NCBI RefSeq assembly: GCF_006265175.1
Contig: NZ_VDCQ01000035.1
Span: forward strand, 29,550-93,549
Direction of reading: 5' to 3'
From: Paenibacillus hemerocallicola
GTDB taxonomy: Bacteria; Bacillota; Bacilli; Paenibacillales; NBRC-103111
Length of the DNA: 64,000 bases
Shown: piece after piece, positions 53,418-60,773 of the stretch
How positions within the stretch are numbered: position 1 is the stretch's first letter
Layout: each line of letters begins with the position of its first letter
Program-made: the position numbers and the translations under genes
Notes under the pieces: generated by a model
What the model was told of the DNA's origin: nothing
The model's database searches: none
What the model saw: the letters and a program-made list of their open reading frames with translations, nothing else

Positions 53418-53474
53418 CTATTATCATCTCCCTTTTCTATCTAAATTGACTCATTTCTACCTCGCACAATTGTA

Positions 53475-53504
53475 ATTATACGTTGATATCCGCCACTGTC
53501 AACG
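53475..53504 (-). promoter_or_regulatory. Consensus promoter overlapped by an operator-like inverted repeat
   Basis: On the minus strand TTGACA (53502-53497), a 16-base spacer and TATAAT (53480-53475). CGTTGA (53481-53486) and TCAACG (53499-53504) form an inverted repeat with N12 spacing spanning the spacer and -35; with the flanking bases (TTATA and GTATAA) the arms extend to about 11 bp. This is a classical repressor-operator arrangement for the dehydrogenase gene. Confidence 0.75.
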
Positions 53505-53512
53505 GTATAAAA

Positions 53513-53547
53513 CAAAAAAACTCGCTATTTGCGAGTCAATAGCGAGT
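53513..53547 (-). terminator. Terminator of the second GntR-fusion gene
   Basis: ACTCGCTATT (53520-53529) pairs with AATAGCGAGT (53538-53547), loop 8; on the minus strand the stem is followed by TTTTTTTGTTTT. It isolates the regulator from the dehydrogenase gene. Confidence 0.88.
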
Positions 53548-53629
53548 CAATACTAAACTTTATACCGATTGGCGGTTGTTATGCCCGCATTCCGCGGAGC
53601 CGGTTTCGCTTCGATGCGGCCATCCGGGC

Positions 53630-55036
53630 TCACGCCCTTTGTCCTTCCAGGTGCTTCGCTTCGGCCAAAACCCGTTCCACATTGCGGCACAAAGCCTCCT
53701 CGTCGAGCAGTCCCGTCCAATACAGCTTGATCTCCTTCTGCATGGCCGACAGCTGGCGGTAGCTCAATTGCAGATCGCCGATCGTCCGGTACGACGGTAC
53801 GATCTCCCGATACATGCCGAAGCGGGACGGTCGATACATCGCTTCGTCCCCGTTCCACTCGGCCGCCCGACGGTTCGCCGGTATACTCAGAGTATGGCGC
53901 CGAATGTGAAGCTGCGTGTCATAGGAGCGCAAAAATTCGACGAGCAGCTTGGCCGCCTCGGGGTTGGAGGAGTGGCGATTGACGGCCGCCCCAATCATAA
54001 CAAGAAGCGTGCGGAATTCGCGAAAATGCGGAATCGGGGCCACGTCGAAGCGGAAATCCGCGTGGCGTAGCTCGTTCAGCGCGAAATACGTCGTCATGAT
54101 CATCGAGACTTTGCCCTTCAAAAACAGCTCTTCGGCATCGGCATCGCTCGCGGACAAAACGATCGGGAAGGCGTCGGACATGGCGAGCAACTGCTTGCCG
54201 ATCTGCAAGCTTTCGATCAATTCCCGATCCCGGACCCGATACGCCCCCGAGGCGTCGTTCTCGAAGGCTACCCCGTGCTGCAGCAGGAAAATCGGCCAGC
54301 GGTTGCGCATCAGCAGATGAAAATATAAGCCGAAGCGCTGACCCGGCACGGCCAGGCTGCGGGCATGCCGCAGCAATTCGTCCCAGCCCCAGCTGCTGTC
54401 CGGCTCGGGGATGTCCCGCTCCCGCAGATGCTCGCGGTTGTAGCATAATACGACCGGCGAGAAAAGGAGCGGCTGAACTAGCGGCCGCTCCGTCTCCGTC
54501 AGCAGCGGCTGCAGGAACGGGTACGTGTCGGGATGAACGTCGATCGACTCGAGCAGACTGTCCGCGCCATACTGTACGAGCTCCTGCAGGTTGATATCGT
54601 TGATGGTGATCACGTCCAGCATATCGGCTTCCATGTGTTCCTTGACGAAAGCGGAATAGGTGCTGGCCGGCAGCGCCACCGGCTGTATTTGAATATGCGG
54701 GTAGCGCGCATGGAACAACTCCAGCAAGCCGAATATGCCGATATCGTTTTCCGATGTGCTGTGGTAACCGAACCGGACTACTGTGCGCTGTCCGGTCGGC
54801 GGAACGACGACGCGGTTGCCGATACGCGGCATTTTCTCGATCAGCTTCTCTTGGACGAGCACGTCCAGCCCTTTGCGGACCGACTGGTTGCTTAGCTCGT
54901 ACAGCTGCTCCAAATCTTTCTCCGAAGGCAAATATGCTCCAGCCGGCAGCTTGCCGGACACGATATCGGAGCGCAGCTCCCCGATCATGCGGTCAAGCCG
55001 TTGGCGAAAATGTTTTCGACCGATTTTCCCGGACAT
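53630..55036 (-). CDS. Second GntR DNA-binding domain/solute-binding-protein fusion regulator
   Basis: A 468-residue protein. Residues 1-80 are a GntR winged HTH (LRSDIVSGKLPAGAYLPSEK, LYELSNQSVRKGLDVLVQEK, MPRIGNRVVV). Residues 90-460 resemble a SBP_bac_1 carbohydrate-binding protein (LLELFHARYPHIQIQPVALP, VVLCYNREHLRERDIPEPDS, SWGWDELLRHARSLA). There is no signal peptide, so it is a cytoplasmic ligand-sensing repressor or activator. I chose ATG 55036, with GAGGGAAACGG upstream, over the longer frame to 55132. Same architecture as the protein at 14426-15817, but only distantly similar in sequence. It stands upstream of the dehydrogenase, binding lipoprotein and lyase of locus C. Confidence 0.88.
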   Translation of the reverse strand: MSGKIGRKHFRQRLDRMIGELRSDIVSGKLPAGAYLPSEKDLEQLYELSNQSVRKGLDVLVQEKLIEKMPRIGNRVVVPPTGQRTVVRFGYHSTSENDIGIFGLLELFHARYPHIQIQPVALPASTYSAFVKEHMEADMLDVITINDINLQELVQYGADSLLESIDVHPDTYPFLQPLLTETERPLVQPLLFSPVVLCYNREHLRERDIPEPDSSWGWDELLRHARSLAVPGQRFGLYFHLLMRNRWPIFLLQHGVAFENDASGAYRVRDRELIESLQIGKQLLAMSDAFPIVLSASDADAEELFLKGKVSMIMTTYFALNELRHADFRFDVAPIPHFREFRTLLVMIGAAVNRHSSNPEAAKLLVEFLRSYDTQLHIRRHTLSIPANRRAAEWNGDEAMYRPSRFGMYREIVPSYRTIGDLQLSYRQLSAMQKEIKLYWTGLLDEEALCRNVERVLAEAKHLEGQRA

Positions 55037-55109
55037 CCGTTTCCCTCGCAATCTGTAAATCGCTTGTTGTCTAAGCAGAAGCGGCCGATCTGACTCGCTT
55101 CTAACATGT

Positions 55110-55138
55110 ATCCCATTCAATATAGCGTACAATGGGAT
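55110..55138. promoter_or_regulatory. Inverted repeat upstream of the second GntR-fusion gene
   Basis: ATCCCATT (55110-55117) and AATGGGAT (55131-55138), perfect 8-bp arms with N13 spacing, about 75 bases upstream of the start at 55036. Possible autoregulatory operator. The rest of 55139-55364 shows no gene I can support. Confidence 0.5.
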
Positions 55139-55364
55139 TTTCAGTCAACTCGCCCAGATCGAATCGTATAGTCGCAGTTCGTTTCACACGCGACAGAAAA
55201 CGTATTCGTGAGCAGATCGCAATCGACAACCGCTACTTTTTCCGGAGAGTCGAGGACAATCGAGAACGATTTGGTGTATGCATACCGCCTATGACCAATA
55301 CTCCTTGCGACTGCAATCGAATCGGCTAATTGGGGCACACGCCCTTCTTCGATAGAAATTCACA

Positions 55365-58067
55365 TCACAACGAAACACCCAAAAAGCCGCGTGTTACTTG
55401 GAAATCAACGTTACCCTGCTGGTAGAGGCGCGGTGTATAGGCACGCTCAATGATTTGTTTACAGCGCTCTAGAATCTGTTTCGTCCAAGCGTTTGGATCT
55501 CCCATGAGCAGCAAATCCAAATCGCTGTCATAGTTTTGCAGCATAGCCGGCTCCGATGCCATTTGCAGCATAGGAACGAACGGGTGCGTCTGCATCGGAC
55601 GATTACCGACCAGCGCTATAATTAATTCTACACCCGTGGCAGCTAGGCCCGTAACCGTCTCAACCCAATGCTCGGTCGGGTTCTCCATGATGTGGAAGCC
55701 GTTGCGACGGACATGCTCGCCACAGGCAATTGTCGGCCGGACATTGGATGTCGTGAATATGTTTTTGCAGTAAGCAGCCGTGGACAGCAGACCGCTGTTC
55801 TCAGGAACAACCACCAAGCCTCCGGCTCCGATAACCATTTTGGTCAGCTTCGCCAGTTGCTCTCCGTCTTCGTCGGAGATGGAGCCATCGCTTACGATGC
55901 CAATTCGCAGTCCTGCCAGACCGACGATAACCTTCTCAGTTGCTCCGGCTGCTTCCAATTGATCGGCGAACCATGCTTCTACCTTCTGCGTTACCTTCGC
56001 AATTCCGCCGTCAAGCTGAATGCTGGCAAAACCAAGTCGGCTCGCGTCGACACCCATCTCTTCCATCTGATGGCGCATGTAGTCGTTGTGAGTTTTCTCG
56101 CAGCCATGCTCCAGCAGCAGACAATGTTTCACCATCGGATGGGTGATATAACCGATCATCGTTCGGGCATACAGCTGTTCTGCTTGCCCCCCCGAATTAC
56201 CGCAGCCTTCCGTGTGAGCCAAAGCCACAAAGCGCGAGAGCTCGGGTTGCCCGGCACCCTGGTTGTTCAGCCGCTGCGCAATCATATTGGCTACTTGTCC
56301 GGCACAGAGACTGGTCGGCAGGATCAAGCCGATATTGTCGCTGGCCCGACGGTCTTGATGACGGTTGAAGATGAATTGGATTGGGTTAGCCGTCGCTCCC
56401 GCATCCTCTTGGACTTCAATAGGCTCTCCCGTCGGCACAGGGGCATTGAGCAATGTCTCCAGCTGGCTCGCATCATTTTGCCGCCAGTTCCGCCAGATCT
56501 GCACCTGGGAATGACCCGCCTTCTCACCGACACTGCGCTGACCGGAGGCAATTTGGATTGTCAGTTCGAAGACCTCCTTGCCGAGCTCATCCATAGAGAT
56601 GCCTTCCAGATACAGACCCGCGTTGACATCCATATCATTCGCCAGCAATTGGAAGCGGCGCGTCGTCGTGACAACCTTGACCGTCGGCACATAAGGGAAA
56701 TTGGTGATGGAGCCGTTGCCCGTTGTAAAGAAAATCATGTTGCAGCCTGCAGCAACCTGTCCGGCGATGCTCTCGAGGTCATTGCCGGGGCTATCCATGA
56801 AATAGAAACCGCCCTCCTTCATGAGTTCCCCATACTCTGTGGCATAATCGAGGCGAGTGGTCGGATCTTTTTTGCGGGCAGCACCAATAGATTTGAGATA
56901 AATGTTATAAAGGCCGCGATATTTGTTGCCGCCGGAAGGATTTCCTTCCGCGCTAGTACCATGCCAAGACGTACGCTCCTTGAAACCGTTCACAAGCTCC
57001 AAAAATTTGCGGGCGGTTTCCACGTTGCGTACCTTCGACAGGACATAGGGCTCCGCGCCAATTAATTCATCGGTTTCAGCCAGGCTAGCAGAGCCGCCGT
57101 AGCGCACCAATTCTTCTGAAATCCAGCCCAGCAGTGGGTTCGCAGAAATGCCGGAAAAAGCGTCCGAACCGCCGCACTGCAGTCCGATCTTCAGGTGGCT
57201 TATGGATTCACGTGTCCGCTGCATCGAATTGACCATAGGCAGCCACTCGCGTACAATCGCTTCGCCTTTGGCCAGATTCTCTTCAAAACCGCCTTGGAGC
57301 GACATAAACTTATGCAGCACTTCATCGATCGGGTAGCTGTGTTCGCGTAAATACGCTTCCACCAACTTATTGGTTACCGGCTCATTGCCATAATCGACAA
57401 CCAAGACTACACCGACGTTGGGGTTCACGATAAATCCGGCGAGCGTGCGCAGTAGCACATCCAGGTTATTAGGCTTTTCCGTGCCACCCTCCGTATGAGC
57501 CACAGGCTCAATCCCATCGACATTGGGGTAGTTCTTTAATTCACCTTGCATACGAGCGGCAAGCCGCTTCACATAGCTGCCAGTACGAGAGGTGGTGCCG
57601 AGCAGAACCACATGGTTACGGGTACCAACACCGCGGGCTTCACTACGGCGATAACCCATGAAAGTACGAGTTTCCGAGTAAGCGGGTGATGCCGGGGCGG
57701 GCTGAAAGTTTGTCTCGTCAAGAACATACGGATGAACTTGATCCACAAAATTAGGCTCCGCCGGCAGAGCAAATTTAAGTTGACGCACACGGAGTGCGTC
57801 CAATACAGCATCGTTGATCACATAGTGGCCGGGCTGAATCGCTTGCAAAGCCACACCAAAAGGCAATTGCCAAGACTGCAACTCTTCACCGGGAGCAATA
57901 GTCTTCACCGCAAAGCGATGGCCTTCCAGAAGAGTATAATCCAAGGTCAAGGATTGGCCTTCATAATGAATGACGGTGCCGGCGTCCAGTTGGCGAGTCG
58001 CAACGGCGCAGTTATCCCCGGGTAGGGGGAGTCTAGCAACTTCGTCAAATTGGTAAACTGCGTTCAT
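55365..58067 (-). CDS. Double-length UxaA-family (altronate/galactarate dehydratase-like) protein
   Basis: A 900-residue protein of the altronate dehydratase family, about twice the usual 495. Order: an N-terminal SAF-like domain (1-95); a first GD_AH-type domain (145-290) with HTEGGTEKPNNLDVLLRTLA, which lacks the usual cysteine; a C-terminal-type GD_AH domain (300-520, LKIGLQCGGSDAFSGISANP, NDLESIAGQVAAGCNMIFFT); then a second GD_AH-type domain (585-880) with cysteines and histidine in LAHTEGCGNSGG (near 617) and LLLEHGCEKTHNDYMRHQ. Relatives dehydrate altronate or galactarate to 2-keto-3-deoxy acids using iron. A promoter and cre site lie upstream. It may feed uronate breakdown in locus C; the substrate is not established. 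Confidence 0.8.
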   Translation of the reverse strand: MNAVYQFDEVARLPLPGDNCAVATRQLDAGTVIHYEGQSLTLDYTLLEGHRFAVKTIAPGEELQSWQLPFGVALQAIQPGHYVINDAVLDALRVRQLKFALPAEPNFVDQVHPYVLDETNFQPAPASPAYSETRTFMGYRRSEARGVGTRNHVVLLGTTSRTGSYVKRLAARMQGELKNYPNVDGIEPVAHTEGGTEKPNNLDVLLRTLAGFIVNPNVGVVLVVDYGNEPVTNKLVEAYLREHSYPIDEVLHKFMSLQGGFEENLAKGEAIVREWLPMVNSMQRTRESISHLKIGLQCGGSDAFSGISANPLLGWISEELVRYGGSASLAETDELIGAEPYVLSKVRNVETARKFLELVNGFKERTSWHGTSAEGNPSGGNKYRGLYNIYLKSIGAARKKDPTTRLDYATEYGELMKEGGFYFMDSPGNDLESIAGQVAAGCNMIFFTTGNGSITNFPYVPTVKVVTTTRRFQLLANDMDVNAGLYLEGISMDELGKEVFELTIQIASGQRSVGEKAGHSQVQIWRNWRQNDASQLETLLNAPVPTGEPIEVQEDAGATANPIQFIFNRHQDRRASDNIGLILPTSLCAGQVANMIAQRLNNQGAGQPELSRFVALAHTEGCGNSGGQAEQLYARTMIGYITHPMVKHCLLLEHGCEKTHNDYMRHQMEEMGVDASRLGFASIQLDGGIAKVTQKVEAWFADQLEAAGATEKVIVGLAGLRIGIVSDGSISDEDGEQLAKLTKMVIGAGGLVVVPENSGLLSTAAYCKNIFTTSNVRPTIACGEHVRRNGFHIMENPTEHWVETVTGLAATGVELIIALVGNRPMQTHPFVPMLQMASEPAMLQNYDSDLDLLLMGDPNAWTKQILERCKQIIERAYTPRLYQQGNVDFQVTRGFLGVSL

Positions 58068-58115
58068 CCTTTTCTAGCTCCTTTTTTTAAAATTTAGCAA
58101 GATAACAATTAATTT

Positions 58116-58129
58116 CGGAAACGCTTACA
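58116..58129 (-). promoter_or_regulatory. cre-like site between UxaA promoter and gene
   Basis: TGTAAGCGTTTCCG on the minus strand matches the cre consensus except near its end. It is about 50 bases upstream of the UxaA start and downstream of the -10, so CcpA could block elongation. Confidence 0.65.
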
Positions 58130-58147
58130 GATACCAATAATTTAGAT

Positions 58148-58176
58148 ATTATAGGTCCATTGCTGGTTTTTACCAA
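58148..58176 (-). promoter_or_regulatory. Predicted promoter of the UxaA-family gene
   Basis: On the minus strand TTGGTA (58176-58171), a 17-base spacer and TATAAT (58153-58148), about 80 bases upstream of the ATG at 58067 and inside the DUF1801 pseudogene. Confidence 0.6.
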
Positions 58177-58408
58177 GTCACCTTTGTGAAACAGAAGCGC
58201 ACAGTATCCATTAAATCCCATGTGTTCATACTATGTTTTATTCTGAATCATGTAAGAAGGATGCATCCACTTAAATTATTCGGTCAGCACACAGTCAAGT
58301 ACGATATTTCTCAACTTCTCATATTCTTCCTTCCACTTATTAGTCTTGCTTAAAAATTCATCAATCTTATGATTCATTATACTCTTTGTCTTCAAGGAAC
58401 ACTCCACT

Positions 58409-58560
58409 TCATCCTAATAATTTTGTGTTTTCGAGCCCTTGAGCATCGGTGAATCCGGTTTGTTCGAGATAAAGGTTAACCTTCCCGTCCCCTAATTCCT
58501 GCAGCGTCCAGGTGACTTCACGATCGATGTCGTGTACTGAAAATCCAAAGATAATGATAA
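58409..58560 (-). pseudogene. SRPBCC/AHSA1-domain fragment
   Basis: A short minus-strand frame reads FSVHDIDREVTWTLQELGDG and KVNLYLEQTGFTDAQGLENT before a stop at 58409, resembling the C-terminal strand-and-turn region of SRPBCC/AHSA1 proteins. There is no start and the N-terminal two thirds are missing. These proteins often neighbour DUF1801 proteins, whose remnant is adjacent. Confidence 0.65.
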
Positions 58561-58911
58561 ACTCATTCTTCTTCTACCTTATCATTGTTTCAAGAGAAAC
58601 TTCATCAGGTTCCATTATTCCAAATGACTTGCCCCCAATTAGACACTATTTGGTGACACTTTTATTACAGAGTACCATTCGGTGTCCTGTCAACAACATT
58701 TTTAAGCTCCGCATAAACTGCCAGTCGGTTATGTGTGTCAACTATGAATTGCTCCAGCAGCGCTTCGGCGACGTGCTTCATATTCGCTTCGTTTTTCGGC
58801 TTTGAAGATCGCGAGCGTCCACTCGGCAACAATAAAAACAGTCGCAGAGTACCGGAGGTCATGCCGGTGCCGTGCGACTGTCTTGGCGCATATTGGATCG
58901 AAAAACTTAAT

Positions 58912-59418
58912 TCATTGGGCTTCCTCGTCGGCCGAGGGGCCGTACATGCCCGGCACCGGAATATCGAGAAGCCGCAAATACACCCCAAGCTGTGCCCGGT
59001 GATGAACCATGTGGCTTAATCCGAAGGTGCGGAGCGCGATCGCCCGCGGCTCGCGGAGGATAATATGGTCGCCGTGGCGCAGCGTCCATTCCTCGCCGAG
59101 CGTTTTCTCGTCGCATTCGGCGAGCAGCTTTTCATACTTGCCGACATTCGCATCGAACTCTGCCAGAACGTCAGCGCGTTTTTCCAAAGGCTCCCGTCGA
59201 AGCGGCACGGTCGAAAGATCGAACTCCGCGTACTGTAAAATCGCGATTTGCCAGTTCAGCAGGTTGATCAGGTGCGTAGCCAGCCCGCCGAGCGTCATCG
59301 ATTTCTCGTGCGGCTTCCACGACATATGCTCCTCGGGCAAGCGTTCCAGAATGCGGCGCGTAGTGGCCAGTTCATGCATGGCGTCGCCTACGATCAGTTG
59401 TTTGACCAATGATTCCAC
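58912..59418 (-). CDS. DinB-family metalloprotein
   Basis: A 168-residue DinB/YfiT-type four-helix protein with candidate metal histidines in ATHLINLLNWQI (near 49) and LSHMVHHRAQLGVYLRLL (about 135-139), the usual C-terminal triad region. GTG 59418 abuts its GGAGG site; a TTG three codons later is better spaced and may be the true start. DinB proteins include bacillithiol-dependent transferases; no substrate is evident. The gene stands alone. Confidence 0.85.
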   Translation of the reverse strand: MESLVKQLIVGDAMHELATTRRILERLPEEHMSWKPHEKSMTLGGLATHLINLLNWQIAILQYAEFDLSTVPLRREPLEKRADVLAEFDANVGKYEKLLAECDEKTLGEEWTLRHGDHIILREPRAIALRTFGLSHMVHHRAQLGVYLRLLDIPVPGMYGPSADEEAQ

Positions 59419-59845
59419 TCCTCCCTTATGTGGCTAACCTACTACAAACCCAGTCAGCGATCCACCAATGACTTTGCCGCCCTCAGGTTTTATGGCTAGG
59501 ATTATTTACTGATTACGCGACTTTTCGCTTGATACATAAATGGAAAAATCGTCTCTGAAGCACATCTGTCTCTTGGCCGATTCGATGGGGCTTCTGATCA
59601 CAATCCTGCACCTCCCGAACAGATCTCGCGTTTTCAAATCGACAGTGCCATTATATCCCTATCATGATGTCAATCTCAACCTCAATAAATACTACTTCAC
59701 TCCCCACTCATGATGATCCCTTTTCTCCAACAATAGATAATGGCCGCAGAGTTTCATCTCTTGATCAGGATAGCAATCGATAAGAAATGGCTTCTACCGG
59801 CCTGTGATATATTGAAGGCACAGCAAACAAATTGAGGTGATAAGG
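59419..59845. other. Intergenic stretch with no supportable gene
   Basis: Between the DinB start and the SDR start I see no coding frame with a ribosome site, no strong hairpin and no repeat. The SDR promoter should lie in its right-hand part. Confidence 0.5.
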
Positions 59846-60643
59846 ATGGAGTTGGCAGGAAGAAATGCGATTATTTACGGCGGGGGCGGAGCAATTGGCA
59901 GCGCGATCGCCCGATTGTTTGCCCGGGAAGGGGCAAACGTGTTTCTTGCAAGCCGAAACCGTGACAAAATGGAAACGGTTGCGACCGATATTAGGCAATC
60001 GGGAGGAACGGCGGAAGCATTCGTACTGGACGCCCTTGATGAAGCCTCGGTCCAGGAACATGCGGAGCGGGTTGCTCGTGAAGCGGGCGGTATCCATATT
60101 GCCGTGAACGCGATCGGAGTCGCGCACAATCAATTCAAGCCCGCTGTAGAACTGACTCTCGAGGAATTCGAGCTGCCGGTTACCGCTTATATCCGATCGA
60201 GCTTTCTCACCTCCAGAATCGTTGCGCGACAGATGAAAAAGCTGCGGTCAGGCGTTATTGTTCACATCACGACACCCGCTTCCCGGATGGCCGGTCCCGG
60301 CTTTATCGGGCACAGTGTTGCTTGTGCGGGCGTCGAAGCGATTTCGCGAAATTTGGCTGGGGAACTGGCGCAAGACGGCATACGGAGCGTGTGCATTCGT
60401 TCGCATCTTATCCCGGAAGCCATATCGGCCGGATCGCACAGCACGATCATTTTTCGGGAGAATGCCGCGATTGCGGGCATTACGTTGGAGCAAATGCTGG
60501 TTGGGGCGGCGGAGAGCACGTTGCTCCGAAAACTGCCTACCCTGCAAGAAGTTGCGGAAACGGCGCTTTTCCTCGCGTCCGATCGTGCGGGAGCGATAAC
60601 CGGCACCGTTACCAATGTATCCGGGGGCTTTGTGCTGGATTGA
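59846..60643 (+). CDS. Short-chain dehydrogenase/reductase-like protein lacking the catalytic Tyr-Lys pair
   Basis: A 265-residue SDR fold: cofactor motif YGGGGAIGSA (residues 11-20), LDALDEA, and the NAIGV stretch near 88 in place of NNAG. Where active SDRs have YxxxK, this protein has His156 and Cys160 (GHSVACAGVEAISRNLAGEL), so standard hydride transfer is unlikely. The C-terminal TLQEVAETALFLASDRAGAI and TGTVTNVSGGFVLD are canonical. ATG 59846 follows GAGGTGA. A strong terminator lies 58 bases past the stop. It could be a binding or regulatory homologue, or use a different chemistry. Confidence 0.87.
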   Translation: MELAGRNAIIYGGGGAIGSAIARLFAREGANVFLASRNRDKMETVATDIRQSGGTAEAFVLDALDEASVQEHAERVAREAGGIHIAVNAIGVAHNQFKPAVELTLEEFELPVTAYIRSSFLTSRIVARQMKKLRSGVIVHITTPASRMAGPGFIGHSVACAGVEAISRNLAGELAQDGIRSVCIRSHLIPEAISAGSHSTIIFRENAAIAGITLEQMLVGAAESTLLRKLPTLQEVAETALFLASDRAGAITGTVTNVSGGFVLD

Positions 60644-60701
60644 TGACTCCGTTTCTAAGCTGGAGATATTACATAGCATGTTGTGTCAATGTTCGGAAAA
60701 C

Positions 60702-60729
60702 AAAAAAAGCCCCATCTTGGGCTTTTTTT
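60702..60729. terminator. Bidirectional terminator between convergent SDR and dehydrogenase genes
   Basis: AAAAAAAGCCC (60702-60712) pairs perfectly with GGGCTTTTTTT (60719-60729), loop 6, with T-runs on both strands. Confidence 0.93.
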
Positions 60730-60773
60730 GTTGTTGGTATGGCCTGTGCGTATGCTGATTATATAGTTATGAA

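Larger units (their letters stand above)
58087..58377 (-). pseudogene. DUF1801/YdeI-family remnant with in-frame stops
   Basis: From ATG 58377 one continuous frame reads MNHKIDEFLSKTNKWKEEYE, KLRNIVLDCVLTE, stop, FKWMHPSYMIQNKT, stop, YEHMGFNGYCALLFHKGDLV, matching the N-terminal part of YdeI/DUF1801 proteins. Two internal stops and loss of the C-terminal half make it non-functional. The UxaA promoter and cre site lie inside its decayed end. Confidence 0.8.

Noticed and set aside
53531..53550. Direct repeat GCGAGTCAATA twice, possible repeat-array start
   Set aside because: It is part of the terminator hairpin and its loop; only two copies and no spacer pattern, so not a CRISPR array.
55141..55338. 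Short open frames on both strands between the UxaA and GntR-fusion genes
   Set aside because: No ribosome sites and no recognisable product on either strand; treated as intergenic sequence.
58665..58781. 38-codon minus-strand frame with a helical, protein-like sequence
   Set aside because: The product looks plausible, but no ribosome site or family could be supported; it may be another gene remnant.
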